DNA of 64,000 nt from Congeria kusceri (GCA_027627225.1 CM051024.1:45118347-45182346); one strand, 5' to 3'. Numbered from the stretch's first letter, positions 1 to 13,000 are shown. Notes: a model not told the origin generated them from the sequence alone. Numbers and translations are program-made.

Positions 1-656
1 TAAGACACTCTTAACACTTTGAATTTTATGTATGTTCATAACTGGTTAAATATTTTGTAATATATCCCATTTCTACAATCCATAAGACACTCTTAACAAT
101 TTGAATTTTATGTATGTTCATAACTGGTTAAATATTTTGTAATATATCCCATTTCTACAATCCATAAGACACTCTTAACAATTTGAATTTTATATATGTT
201 CATAAGTGGTTAAATATTTTGTAATATATCCCATTTCTACAATCCATAAGACACTCTTAACAATTTGAATTTTATGTATGTTCATAACTGGTTAAATATT
301 TTGTAATATATCCCATTTCTACAATCCATAAGACACTCTTAACAATTTGAATTTTATGTATGTTCATAACTGGTTAAATATTTTGTAATATATCCCATTT
401 CTACAATCCATAAGACACTCTTAACAATTTGAATTTTATATATGTTCATAACTGGTTAAATATTTTGTAATATATCCCATTTCTACAATCCATAAGACAC
501 TCTTAACAATTTGAATTTTATGCATGTTCATAACTGGTTAAATATTTTGTAATATATCCCATTTCTACAATCCATAAGACACTCTTAACAATTTGAATTT
601 TATGTATGTTCATAACTGGTTAAATATTTTGTAATATATCCATTTCTACAATCCAT
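1..656. repeat. 82-bp tandem satellite, about 8 units
   Basis: Head-to-tail units of 82 bp begin 'taagacactcttaaca' and end 'catttctacaatcca'. Units differ by only a few substitutions (for example tgtatg/tatatg). The array starts at the window edge, so its true length is unknown. The last unit runs directly into the dispersed block at 640-1110. A single diverged unit lies at about 5870-5950, beside the second copy of that block. Confidence 0.95.
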
Positions 657-1110
657 AAAACTAAGCATATAAAAGAATAGCCAACATTGTAATTCCTCGG
701 CATATTTCTATAATGCCAGCTTCTTTATATACTCTAAAAAAACATGTCCAGACGCTATCCCCAGGTCTCAGCTCTCGTCCAGTTAATTGTTTCTTAGGCT
801 GCAGAGAATAACAGTCCGCAGGAAATTGAACATTTATTTCTCTTCATTCTACGTGGTTCATTTCTTGGGAGATGCGCACTAGTTGAATTATCTTATGAGT
901 GCACACACATATTACGTATATTTCTAAACGAATAACTCGGACGTTTTAGAAATCATGCATCTTTAATAATATCACATAATTTTATAATTTTAATCCATTC
1001 CTTTATATATTACAAAGCAACAGGCAATAACATGTCATTTTCTGTATCCGGCCAATGGAATAATGCGTATGAATCTCATTACAAAACTTTTTACTTCAAC
1101 TCAACAGATC
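640..1110. repeat. Dispersed block, copy A
   Basis: Starts 'ataaaactaagcatataaa' and includes 'gcagagaataaca', 'ggaaattgaacatttatttctc' (in part) and 'cgaataactcggacgtttta'. The same order of motifs recurs at about 5945-6440 (copy B) and 9650-10080 (copy C), with substitutions and small indels. No coding capacity is shared by the copies. It could be an old non-autonomous transposon or part of a segmental duplication. Confidence 0.8.
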
Positions 1111-1348
1111 CCACGCGTATATGAATTAATTATATATTTAGTGACTGTATTCAATATTGATGCAAGTGTTATGCTACAGTCCTTTTAAATGTTAGTGAGA
1201 ACCGCTAAATATGGTCGAATCAATACTGGCAAATCATACAATTTAAATATAGACTATACACTATTGCAGCGTGTATATAATATATAAAGCAGAAAAACAG
1301 TAATCCCCTTATTTAAGTAAATTGTTATCTCCTCATTATCAACCAATC

Positions 1349-1667
1349 GACGAAAGATAATGTGACGCGAGTATTATGACGAAAGATAATGTGACGCGAG
1401 TATTATGACGAAAGATAATGTGACGCGAGTATTATGACGAAAGATAATGTGACGCGAGTATTATGACGAAAGATAATGTGATGCGAGTATTATGACGAAA
1501 GATAATGTGACGCGAGTATTATGACGAAAGATAATGTGACGCGAGTATTATGACGAAAGATAATGTGACGCGAGTATTATGACGAAAGATAATGTGACGC
1601 GAGTATTATGACGAAAGATAACGTGACGCGAGTATTATGACGAAAGATAATGTGACGCGAGTATTAT
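1349..1667. repeat. 29-bp minisatellite, 11 units
   Basis: Eleven contiguous 29-bp units of the form 'gacgaaagataatgtgacgc' + 'gagtattat'. Only two units carry a visible substitution (atgcg and aacgtg). This near identity suggests recent expansion or ongoing homogenisation. Confidence 0.97.
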
Positions 1668-3146
1668 TTGCAAGGAAAAGTTCATATAAAACGAGGACAT
1701 TAGAAACATGTCCAGATCATATCTACTTTATTTCAACAAGGAATGTCAAACATGTTAAGTTTGTCTGTCGTTTACATACGTATCTAAAAGATGATCGAAG
1801 GTAAAGTAGGCCCCCATTTCGTACACTTTGTAGTGAACGCAAATAGACACACAGTATGTAAACAGAACTACTTTTTTACAAAATCTTGTGCAGCGACTTG
1901 CGGTAATGTTATGCATGCATAACTCTGTTGACCATTATACGCATACTTGCTGGCGTAATACATATATATTTTCATTGAACATAAGTAAACCACGTGTCAT
2001 TCACACCGTTTGTTCTTCTACTTAAAGTTTATCCGTTGGTATTCAGTAGACATTTTTGGCATTTACGGTGATCAATTTCACAAAGCCTTGTTATAGTCTT
2101 AACTATTCTGCCTCTCGCCTTAGGCTGCTCATTATGCACGAATATCGGAGGGCATCTAAACACGAAGTTTTTTCCGATTTAACTAGACTAGAATGATGAA
2201 AACAGGAAACGCATGTCAAAGCTAGACATACAAGTATCAATTTAGCTTCCTTTATTTCACCAATACATGCTGCTCAAAACGTGTGTGTTGTTTTTGTTTT
2301 GGTTATACCATTACGTTCTAGCTTGTTGTCTTAGGAGAGTTGTGCTATTGAACGGAACTATTAATTATATTCACATTAAAAAGATTGTTAGAACGGCCTT
2401 TAAAAAGTACTGCCATAAAATATCAAATAAACAACACCTTACTGTAATTTCTTTCTAAACGCCTACCTTCAACTAAAAAAAAACACCACTATATTAAATG
2501 CTAAAAATAGTACCTTTAGCGTGATTTCATCAGAATGGTTATTATACATGCATGGAGGACACTACTGGTGTGCTACTAGTCGAAATAGACCGTATGGATA
2601 GTACCTGCTTGAAAACGACAGACAAGTTCAAGTAAGGTCCGTTGAAAGTCGCAAGGTGTCATCATCATATGTGCAAGGAAGACTGAGAGCCCATTCTGGC
2701 TTTCAAGGAAAGTTGATTTCAAATTTTGATCTCACATATATGTATTATGCTTTAGGATTGCATTTATTCAATATGAGAGGAATTATCAATAAACTGCATG
2801 TTAATTGAAAATTTCGTAAATCATTGTGTATTAAAAGCAATAACGTCGACAAAAACTACTAGAAATACAATTAAAAGCTATAATGATCCTGCATATAACG
2901 CTGTTGAATACTTACTAATTAATAGGGCGATTTTAACAACAAACCACTAGCGTCCACTGAAGAATGGGAGAGTACTCGTAATGTGAGTGCACAACACATA
3001 CACCATCATTGTCTCTCCATTATTTTCTGACGCGGAGAACACTACAAGTTCTTGTAAAAAATGCTTTCCTGTATAATCTTGAAATGTTCTTTATTTCCAA
3101 AAACGATTCTTTATTAATGTCGAACATTTATTTTATATCTACTTAT
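1668..3146. other. No gene seen
   Basis: AT-rich sequence with stops in all frames. The one open frame, near 2267-2458, has no supported splice sites or recognisable protein. I see no repeat structure beyond short A/T runs. Confidence 0.6.
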
Positions 3147-3447
3147 TATACATAGTTAACACTCACATACTCACAAGGACATAGATTAATGTGATATACT
3201 CACAGTTCCGTACCGAAATTATATACATAGTTAACACTCACATACTCACAAGGACATAGATTAATGTGATATACTCACAGTTCGTACCGAAATTATATAC
3301 ATAGTTAACACTCACATACTCACAAGGACATAGATTAATGTGATATACTCACAGTTCCGTACCGAAATTATATACATAGTTAACACTCACATACTCACAA
3401 GGACATAGATTAATGTGATATACTCACAGTTCCGTACCGAAATTATA
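3147..3447. repeat. 75-bp tandem repeat, 4 units
   Basis: Four units begin 'tatacatagttaacactcac' and end 'ccgtaccgaaatta'. The second unit lacks one C ('cagttcgtacc'), so total length is about 299 bp. The units are otherwise almost identical. Confidence 0.95.
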
Positions 3448-3921
3448 CACGGGAACACAATTTACGGTAGGATGCACCGTTTTCTTTCCAATTCTCTCAA
3501 TTACATGTTATTTCATGCATGACTGCAGTTATTCATTTGTAAGCATCGTCGGTGAAAAAGTAAGTTGACACTGGGAAAAATAGCATTTATACTACTTACA
3601 AGGACATTAAATCACCATGTTTACAAAAAGTTGGGCCTAATTTTCAGGTCCAAGATGAACTTGAGCCAGATATTTCAGGATCAGTCTCAAAAATGGCGTT
3701 CACTAAATATCTGGATATAATGTAATTGTTGGTCAAATATATATTATACATGATTATGAACTCCCCTCAGCATACAATTTCTATCGGATATGAAGATTTT
3801 AATCAAACACAACACACACTCTTGTTTATTTAATCTAGAAGAAAAAAAAATTTGAAAATTAAATATTTTTTAAGATTCGGCTCAGTTGAGCTAGAAGATC
3901 AGCTAAGATTGAGCTTGATCC

Positions 3922-4079
3922 TGCTGTTAATCCCTTGTGAACACGGGGCCAGAGGTTAACGTCGGTTAATCCCTTGTGAACACGGGGCCAGAGGTTAACG
4001 TCGGTTAATCCCTTGTGAACACGGGCTAGAGGCTGTTAATCCCTTGTGAACACGGGGCCAGAGCTTAACGTCGGTTAAT
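3922..4079. repeat. 39-bp tandem repeat, about 4 units
   Basis: Units of the form 'gttaatcccttgtgaacacg' + 'gggccagaggttaacgtcg'. The third unit is shortened ('gggctagaggct'). The flanking DNA is single copy within this window. Confidence 0.92.
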
Positions 4080-5376
4080 TCGTATATTTCCGTTTTACTG
4101 TACAACTGGTTTTATTCGCATGGGTTTTATTTTTGCAAATATTTGCAATTTTATTTTTGCGAAGTAATAGGGAGCTATATTCTTATACCGTGTTTGTTTG
4201 TTTTACTTAATAAATAATAAGCATGGCTTTAAAATGTCATTTTGATAGGTCGCTCATTTAAACCAAATTAAATTGTACATTATTGGAAACCATCTTAAAC
4301 AACATAATGGGGCATAATTATTTTTACTGCAGCCTGCTTATCATTTTGCTTAATCTAAGTCTATATAATCCAAATATGTAATTCAATAATATCGGTTAAA
4401 TAGAAGTCAAACAAAATTATGAATCTTGGGTAGAAAACGTTATGCATGCGATCTACATAAGAAAAATAAAGTTATATACCAAAATTCGATTGTCTTTTCT
4501 TCGAACGTGTCTAAAGCCAGTCAAACATAATGTCGACCTTATTTAATACCCCGTGTTTATGTCATGTTCATACGTCAGAAATTCCAAAGTTCTGATTGTG
4601 GTTGTTAAAATAAATAGTTCAATGAGTAAAGCTTATTGTTTTCATAGACAGGTATGAAAGTAACGGGTATGCTTTTCAGAAACAAGGAAGTCTCGCTATA
4701 AAAATCGAGGACTGAGCGTGAAACTGTTGTATCTGCTTAAAATTTCTATATCAGATACAGTAGTTTCACGCTCAACCATCGTAATAGGTATTTAATTACT
4801 AAGATTATGTATTTCAGGCTGTCAGAAGTCACGGGAAAATGACTTAATTAATACTTTCATGTCCAATATGAATTTGGAGAACCATATTTTTTGTGTTATT
4901 GCGGGAGACATGTCATTTTATTTGTTATTTTAAGTTATTTAAAAAATAATGTTATAATTAGCATACCGGAAGGTAATTGCATCATAAATATAGTACAATT
5001 TCGTAAGAGAATGAGATGTCGTTTGGGTTACCGTAAATGGCAGAAAATATAGGTACTACATCATTCTTAAAACAAGGCAATTTACCTTTTGGTTGTATAT
5101 GAACAATTCTTCTTTGATGTAACAGTACAACTTTGACATATTTTAAACCAATAAACGGTTATAAAAAATCGGTCTGGTAATAGATTTGGAGCAAATCTCG
5201 AAACACTCTTAAGTTCCAAAACTGTTCAACCCGTGTCCAAAAATTACATGTTTCATAATTAAATTCGTGCATATGGCCACATAATAAACATCTCAAATGA
5301 TGATTATTACCCTACAGACTCCGTCTTAATAATATAATATGCTTAAACGAAAATGTTTAACAAGTAGAACACTTAC
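4080..5376. other. No gene seen apart from the hairpin at 4714-4773
   Basis: AT-rich, with no open frame of note on either strand. The remaining GPCR exons (TM3 to TM7) that should lie downstream of the 5377-5671 exon on the minus strand are not visible here. Confidence 0.55.
4714..4773. repeat. Perfectly placed 22-bp inverted repeat (hairpin)
   Basis: Left arm 4714-4735 begins 'gagcgtgaaact' and ends 'gtatctg'. Right arm 4752-4773 is its reverse complement except for two adjacent central mismatches. The spacer is 16 bp. This could be a short foldback remnant or a structured-RNA hairpin. No flanking gene explains it. Confidence 0.8.
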
Positions 5377-5671
5377 CTGTCACAAGAATAAGAACGCCTG
5401 AGAGAGCTAAGCTTAGCAGGTAATAGTTGGTCGTTGTGCGCATGGTCGCGTTTCTTAGAATCACGAAGCACGTGCAAACGTTTCCAAGCACGCCCGAAAG
5501 GAAGACAAGCACGTAGATGGTTAACAACACTGCTACTATGGAAGCATCCTTCCTCCTTGGTCCAAGTCTGTCTTCAAGCAGTTCGGTTTCCGTAAAATTG
5601 TTTTCCAGCGCATTTGCCTTCACAGCCACTAACAGTATTGTTGTATTTGGCAATACGTCTAAAGTATTCAT
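5377..5671 (-). pseudogene. Orphan first coding exon of a rhodopsin-family (neuromedin U/CAPA-like) GPCR
   Basis: The ATG is at 5671-5669, just after an in-frame TGA. The exon encodes 98 residues and ends in phase 1 at a consensus donor (ACAG|GTAAGT). The N-terminus carries glycosylation sequons (NTT, NFT). TM1 contains the class A motif LGNVCTC (the N1.50 position) and TM2 reads TNYYLLSLALSGVLIL, close to the 'TNYYLFSLA(V/I)SD' pattern of neuromedin U, CAPA and pyrokinin receptors. The nearly invariant Asp2.50 of TM2 is Gly here, one base change from GAC to GGC. No TM3-TM7 exon is visible in the 5.4 kb downstream. This is either the 5' end of a gene whose other exons lie outside the window, or a dead exon. 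Family assignment rests on about 50 residues. Confidence 0.6.
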
Positions 5672-5869
5672 GATCTTCAAATGTCAAAAGATTCAACGAA
5701 GTCGATCTATTTGAGAATAAAAAACGACTGCATTGAATACACTCACTCAAAATGTGTTCAACTTTGATTCTTTTGCACGAACCATCTTTGTCACTGTGTA
5801 CAATACCACTTATTGGATTTCAACACATTTTTATTTACTGGTGTGCATGAAAATAATATCAAAGCAATG

Positions 5870-6440
5870 ACACTCTTAACACTTTGAATTTTATATATGT
5901 TCATAACTGGTTAAATATTTTGTAATGTATCCCATTTCTACAATCCATAAAACTAAGCATATAAAGCCAACATTGTAACTCCTCGGCATATTTCTATAAT
6001 GCCATCTTCTTTATATACTCTAAAGAAATCATGTCCAGACTCCAGGTCTCAGCTCTCGTCCAATTAATTGTTTCTTAGGCTGCAGAGAATAACACTCCGC
6101 AGGAAATTGAACATTTATTTCTCATCATTGTACGTGGTTCATTTCTTGGGAGATGTGCACTAGTTGAATTCTCTTATGAGTGCATACACATATTATGTAT
6201 ATTTCTGAACGAATAACTCGGACGTTTTAGAAATCATGAATCTATAATCACATTTGTACAATGATATCAGGTCGCCGCTATCTATATCAGTTAGCATGTG
6301 GATGTAACTCGTTTTATTAGGAATCAACTCAATAATTTTATAATTTTATTCCATTCCTTTATATATTACAACGCAACAGGCAACAACATGTCATTCTCTG
6401 TATCCGGCCAATGGAATAATGCGTATGAATCTCATTGCAA
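5870..6440. repeat. Dispersed block, copy B, with one satellite unit
   Basis: Opens with a single unit of the 82-bp satellite (about 5870-5950), then repeats copy A in the same order through 'gtatccggccaatggaataa'. It carries an insertion ('ttagcatgtggatgtaa') shared with copy C but not copy A. A minus-strand frame at 6391-6711 overlaps its end and is not supported as a gene. Confidence 0.8.
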
Positions 6441-6719
6441 AACGTTTTACTTCAACTCTACAGATCACATCAGTTAGTTTGCACGAAAATAACTTTACAG
6501 CATCAGAAATTCCATTATGAAAAAGAAACCATGCCCTTACAGTCTTTTCGAAATTAGAATCTTCATTGTGAGCAATTGGAAACAAAATATATTGTCGAAA
6601 TCCTTCGTTTTGTGACAATGGTAATACAAAAAGTGCGTTAATAAAAGTATGGTAATCAATCGGTAAATGTTCATAAACGCGCGAAAAAAACATTGTACAG
6701 TTTGAATGCAAACAGACAC

Positions 6720-7789
6720 CAGAATTACGGCTATTTTAACAACATGAATGGGGATTGTGCTTGCAGTATTTGCAGTGTAACGTTACAATAATCACATTAA
6801 TTGTTAACACATTCATTTATAAGATAAAATAATGAACCTTCAGCCATTTGGCTTGATATTAATCTATTTATTGTTTATCAATTACACAAAAGTTCACAAA
6901 ACTCTATATTCATCAGAAAACAACTCAGGGAATGTCAACATTTATCAATATGAAAGAAAACATTAAATTTACACTAACTTATTCCATTATTGCATTACTC
7001 GTTTAATACACAAATAACATGCAATGATGATTTGGGGAAACAACACGAATACATATTAAATGACCAAGTTGTGTCAGAGAGTCATTTGGAAAGGTAAGTT
7101 CGAAAATAAATGTTTGTTATTCTTAGTATACGGTGTGTGTAATGTATCTTTAATAGAATTTATTTGATAGTCGATCAACAAAAGTACAAAGTAAATTGAA
7201 TGCAATCAAATATAATACAGATCATTACGGAATGCTTCAATGAAAAAATGAAACAACAAATGTTGACTAACCGTACTGGCATTAAATATATGTATACCTA
7301 CTATATATGTAATAAGTAACAATGCATGTATTAATATTCCAATGTTTCATTGGGATTCCCTCAGATTCATATGTTTTTAAAAAATAAAACATAATTATAT
7401 AATTTCAGGATCCAGATATGCTAAAGATACAGTGAAGAAACAAAAGCAATATATTAAACCCGTTTATTTAACCATGAAAACAAAACTCTGAAATTAATAG
7501 CAGTTAAACTCGCACCAGGTTTAATATTTATAAATGTTAAGACTGCGATCATTCGTTGAATTATATACATGAATGTGTATGTATAAAGATGTGCATGTTA
7601 TGCTAAAAAGTTAAACAGTTGAATATATTAATTGTACTTTAACAAAAGAGTCCTAACGCGATACTGTGAATGGCGATACTACGAAATGACGGCATACTAT
7701 ACGAATACGGAAGCAAGTCCCGTCTGTTTTCCTTATATATTTATCTTTAAAAAAAATGCGATACTACGAATTCTGGATTAACGAAATAC
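6720..7789. other. No gene seen
   Basis: AT-rich single-copy-looking sequence. A stretch near 7650-7790 repeats 'gcgatac(t)acga', a possible edge of the foldback element that follows. Confidence 0.5.
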
Positions 7790-7794
7790 CCCAG

Positions 7795-8320
7795 TCATAG
7801 TGTCAAGTGTTCATTGCGCAACTTGGCAGTACGTAGTTCAACGTTGCCTTAACGCGCCTCAATGCTGCACAAGTTGGCAGTACGTAGTTCAACGTGACCT
7901 TAACGCGCCTCCACAAGTTGGCAGGTACGTAGTTCAACGCAAACGACAAATCTGAATTTTGAACATGTTCAAAATACTGCTACTTTATGCCACAACGTTC
8001 TTTTACGTAGTGGTACACGTGACACAGCATAAAACAACGTGGTCTTTACGTAGCAAAACGTGAACATAACGAGAGTCGTGTCAATTACTCGATGATTCGC
8101 TACGTTAAACTACGATATGCCATGCATCACTCTCGTTATCGTACGCTTATCTGCGCTATGTACTGCGTTTTTCCACGCAAAGCTACGTAATGACACTTTG
8201 TTACTTGTGGTACGTTGTCAAATGTAACGGTAGCGTAGAGATAAAGCGATAACTACGTAGTACATTGAGGCGCGGCGTAGTAAAAATTGATGACAACTTG
8301 GCAGAACGTGAGTGTGACCG
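7795..8320. mobile_element. Foldback (hairpin-rich) non-autonomous element, copy 1
   Basis: Contains two to three direct units of 'cttggcagtacgtagttcaa' followed by 'cttaacgcgcctc'. The complementary motifs lie at the right side ('actacgtagtacattgaggc'). Internal inverted pairs include 'ataacgagagtcgtg' against 'catcactctcgttat'. Much of the sequence is built from acgt-containing modules. A second copy at 55410-55700 shares the core from 'cactctcgttat' to 'gcgctatg' and both edges. No coding frame. It resembles a MITE or foldback element of unknown superfamily. Confidence 0.7.
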
Positions 8321-8519
8321 GAAATACGTTCTAAAATGGCGCATAATAACGAGACACTATGACTGGCCAAACGATACGTTCCTAAGAACGAATGTTCAGA
8401 TCGCATCATAGTGAAACCATTGCAATGTAAATGCGATGCTACAAATCGGATTTTCACACTTATGCCTAGTCTGTACTGCAAAAAGTGGGACACACACATT
8501 GTCATATAATACTTATTAT

Positions 8520-9240
8520 AATTTTAATATGTTACATTTTATGATATACTTTGTTTCACACGTGTAATAACTTTAGCAATAACTTACTCATAGCAAATGA
8601 AATAAAGTTTATTAGTGATGCTTTTAATTCATAGGCAACAGTCCATTGAATTCTAGCCAAGGTTACTACATTTTCACAAAAACTTACTCCGATTACTTCC
8701 AACTTCCAAATATGATATTCGACATCCAACAAAAAGTTTTAAATTGGGATACCTAGACTTATTATGTTACTAAAGGTTATTCTATACAATCTAATGCGCG
8801 TAAACGGATGTATATATATGTGTGATGGTATAATAGTGGTAAATCAAATAAAATAAGGGCCATGGTTAAAAAAATGACGACCGCGATATGTAATACCAAA
8901 AATAAACGTATATTTCAGATTGTATTTTCTTCAAAATTGTTACAAGCAGGCAAAGATATTGAATACCGGTTTTCGGTATTCCACCAAATGAGTCATAGTT
9001 AAGATAATAATTAGTGTATTGGGTGTGCTGCAAAGTATTTATATTAAAAATATAGTAGGAAAACAGACGACAATGTGTAGTGACCACACATGTGGGATTT
9101 AGGCCACCACGTAAACTGAAAAGTATTGATTCTACATTATTTTGAAACACAATAATTTTAGATCAATAGATTAAGAACAATTCATTTTGGTATCGCATTA
9201 TCGCAGTGTGTCCCTATTTAAAACCAATGAGCTGTTAGAT
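8520..9240. other. No gene seen
   Basis: AT-rich. The frame at 8866-9150 (minus) has no splice signals or recognisable domain. Confidence 0.5.
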
Positions 9241-9246
9241 GTGTCA

Positions 9247-9650
9247 CGGCCTGGAAATATATTTAGAGCAAATCTCAGAAAAAATATAAACATGTAAAAA
9301 CTGTTCCAGTCCGTGTGCAAACTTACATGTTAATAATTAAATTCAACGCTACGCAGTGTACAACTCCAATAACGATTATTACCATATATACTCCGTCTTA
9401 AAAAAATAGTATATGCTCTCAAATAAAAGTGGAACAACTAAAACTATTACCTTTCACTAGATTAAGAACGTCCCATAAAGCTATACTGAGCAGGTAATAA
9501 TTGGTGGTTGTGAGCATGTTTGCATTTATTTAATTCACGAAGCACACGTATGCAAAGGTTACCAGCACACCCGAAAGGAAGACCAGCACGTTGAGGATGA
9601 GCAACACTGCCACTATGGAAACATCCTTCCTTCTTGGTCCAAGTCATACA
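9247..9650 (-). pseudogene. Broken second copy of the GPCR first exon and its downstream intron
   Basis: The intron sequence at about 9247-9450 and the exon at about 9451-9650 align with 5165-5640. The TM2 part reads TTNYYLLSIALWDVLNLV and keeps the Asp that the first copy has lost. The TM1-to-loop part has indels that remove the GN motif and bring in an in-frame TAA ahead of TM2. Homology stops abruptly at about 9650, where dispersed block C begins, so the N-terminal coding part is missing. The copy is dead as a receptor. Confidence 0.8.
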
Positions 9651-10085
9651 TAGAAAAGCACATATTGTAATTCCTCGCCATAATATTATAGTTCCAGCTT
9701 CGACATATAATCGAAAGAAATGATGCTCGAACAATATCTGCAGGCCTCAGCTTTCTTCCAATTCATTGTTTCTTAGGTTGCAGAGAATAACACTCTGCAG
9801 GAAATTGAACATTTATTTCTCATCATTGTACGTGGTTAATTTCTTTGGAGATGTGCACAAGTTGAATTATTTAATGAATGCACAAACATATTATGTATAT
9901 TTCTGAACGAATAACTCGGACGTTTTAGAAATCATGAATCTTTAATAATATCACATTATAACATGCATCTATATCAGTTAGCATGTGGATGTAATTCGTT
10001 TTAGTAGGAATCAACTCAATAATTTTACAATTTTAATCCATTCCGTTATATAGGCAATAACATTTCATTCTCTGTATCTTATACT
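9650..10085. repeat. Dispersed block, copy C
   Basis: Matches copies A and B from 'attgtaattcctcg' to 'gtatctta' and is the most diverged of the three. It has no satellite unit in front of it. It is fused directly to the truncated GPCR exon. Confidence 0.75.
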
Positions 10086-13000
10086 GCAGAAAATAATAGA
10101 CCGCAGTAAATTGAACATTTGTTTCTTATAATTTTACGTTATTTATTTCCAGAGATGCGCAATAGTTACATGTATAGTTACGTGCATCTAATGAATTTAC
10201 TAGACTACATATGTACGTTTCTTAAGCTATAGCTGATGGAGCTTTTATAAAACCATGTAAAATGCAAATTATGTTTATAACACAGTTATACGATTTCAGA
10301 ATGGTATAAAGTTATTTGATAAATGCCAGGACGCTGCTATCCATATCCTTTTGACCCTGGGAATCAACACAAAGTAAAATTCAGTTATACTACTCTTAGC
10401 ATTTTCCATATAAATAAGACTACATTGGTAACGGCAGCAATAATATTGGACTAAGCAATAACATTTTATTTTCTAGATGATATGAAGACGCTTCCACAAA
10501 TGTCAATGAAATTCAAATTAATCTGCAATATTAACCAATCATCGCACTTGAATCTCACGTGCTTAGCGGTTAAACGATTTTATACACAAGATGATTTCAA
10601 AGAGCACGTGGTAATGTTTGTGATTTTCGCTGAATGGAAATTAATCCTTTAGCAATAGCTGAGGAGGAGTTTAAACTATTCGTGGCGAATCCCGGATCGG
10701 TCTATACAATATACCAGTGCACACGTGTAAAACTACTGCTCGAAATATCTTGTCAATAAATGTTGAGAACAACCTTAGGTTTCATAAGCATAATTGTACT
10801 TTATCAAAGAATACAGTAAAAAAAAACTATCCGTCAATCGTTGTTTTTTAATGTTCAATGTACATTGTAATTTTCGAACAAGAAACATTGTTGGTATGCC
10901 TCTTATTGAGAAAAATTTGTTATGTACGTGTATGTACGATCATCAACATAATTATGAATGTTATGAAGTTTAATAAACGTTATATAATGACACAAATGTT
11001 AAGTTACAAAGCGAGAGCAAACAGTTACAAACACACGATGTGTGTTATGTCATCAAGTAACAATAACTTTATAAATTGTGACTGTAATGACGTACAGTGT
11101 TGCGTTGAAATACACATTTTATAGTTAACGTTTTGGTATAATTCTCTTTTCTCAAGAACACATTTGTACAGTATTCAAACGTTAAATGTGAATAAAACAC
11201 CACCTGCAACTCAGTAGATGGGCATTTATTAAACTGAGTCCTTCAAGACAAGTTAAAAGTTATAGTGACACGTAAAATATGATATCAATCTATTTTGAAA
11301 TTATTTATGCGATTATATCATGTACGATTCACCGAAGAACTGGGTGTACAGATTCATAATCAGAACAGGAATGTATCAAATGTATTGTCCACGGTGACCG
11401 ATACATGTAGGTGACTCTATTTAAAGTAATGTATGTATTTGATGATTTGTAAAATGTTAGACCGCATATCACTCCGACGTATACGCAAACTACGAGTCTA
11501 GCAGAAAATTTAAAATGTTAAACATACAACATCTTTACATGCTTATTATTTTCATTCATAACGGTAGTCGATTTACAATTACATAACTTTAATTCAAGTT
11601 TTGCAAGACTTTTTAAAGTAACGGTTGTTTGTTTCTCTCGTGACGATACTAAGTGCTAAAAAGAAAACTTATGGGCGTGAAAAATCTATTCAATGCAAGA
11701 ACGTTAAATAATATGTGACTATTCAACATGACATATATTTACATATATTTACAATACATAAACAATAGGTTTAATATATGTAATTGTAAATCTATTATAT
11801 ATTTTATATATAATAATGTGTTTTTTCACAAGTTACATACGAGATTTAAATTTAAGTTATATTACTTTAATCTTGCATAACTTAATCAAGTAAAATATGT
11901 GTGTTTCGCCATATTTATAAACATAGTGAGTTTATTGAATATAAGAATAATAAACCTCCAGAGGCATCACCAGGAAACGCTTAGCTTATTAACATGACAT
12001 ATTGAGCCTAAACAGCTACTGTTTAGTTGGGATCCCAATGTGCCAAACACCATTTTAGAGGCAATTTGTGCACCATACGCCACAAAACACCATTTTGGGA
12101 AGAAACGCGTATTATACGCGACAATTCTTTATTAAAAGTAGAAAATACCAAATCTGGTCATAAACTACAACACGTAACCAACTAATGAACGCTAGCAAAA
12201 CCAATCAATCTTTCTGGATATACTATAAAATATCATTTTTTAAATCTGTGTTTCGGGGAGTAATTTAACGTGCAGTCATAAGAGCTTCGTGACAGAAAAT
12301 AATTCACTAAAGTCAGCTTGTTTTGCTAACAAATGTTAATGCGAAACGACATATACCGTATTTGGTACTACGTTAAAAGCGCATGCTGAGATATTGTTAA
12401 TGAAAATATGTTTTGTATTGTATATAATTATAGTTAAATAGCAATATTTTTTATTATATTCAGTTAAATACAATTTGAAGAAAAGGTTTAAACGTAGGTA
12501 TTATAAAACTTCACATCGCAGTATTTAAACATGAAAACACTCTTAACCATGTCGAAATGTTTATATCTGTATACACTTTTTGGGGATTTTCCGTTAATTA
12601 CCATTCACAGTTTCGACAATGTACGTTGGTTTCCTATGACTGTTAGTGAGTCATTGGTTTAAAGGTTTAAAAGGCATGCATTACATAATGAATCATTTTA
12701 CGTTCTTTTGAGAGGGTTATTTCCAAAACAGGTATCGCGGAAAACTACGTCTTTTCTCTGCAGGCTATTAGTCAGTAAATCGAAACCGGAAATGGTCCTT
12801 CTTCAAAACAGCAAAATTTCACATCTGTTTTCTTACATTTTAATTATTTTTATTATTTTGTTTTCGACTATTTGTATATACATATATCATCCTTCACCTT
12901 ATTCACCAATCTACACACATTTATCATCAATAATAAAAACACCATGGACTGTCAAACTTTATACTTAATATAACTACTAATATCAAATATGAGATTATTG

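Noticed and set aside
6391..6711. 106-codon minus-strand frame with protein-like composition
   Set aside because: It overlaps the edge of dispersed block B. The matching part of copy A is not open in the same frame, and no domain or splice pair supports it.
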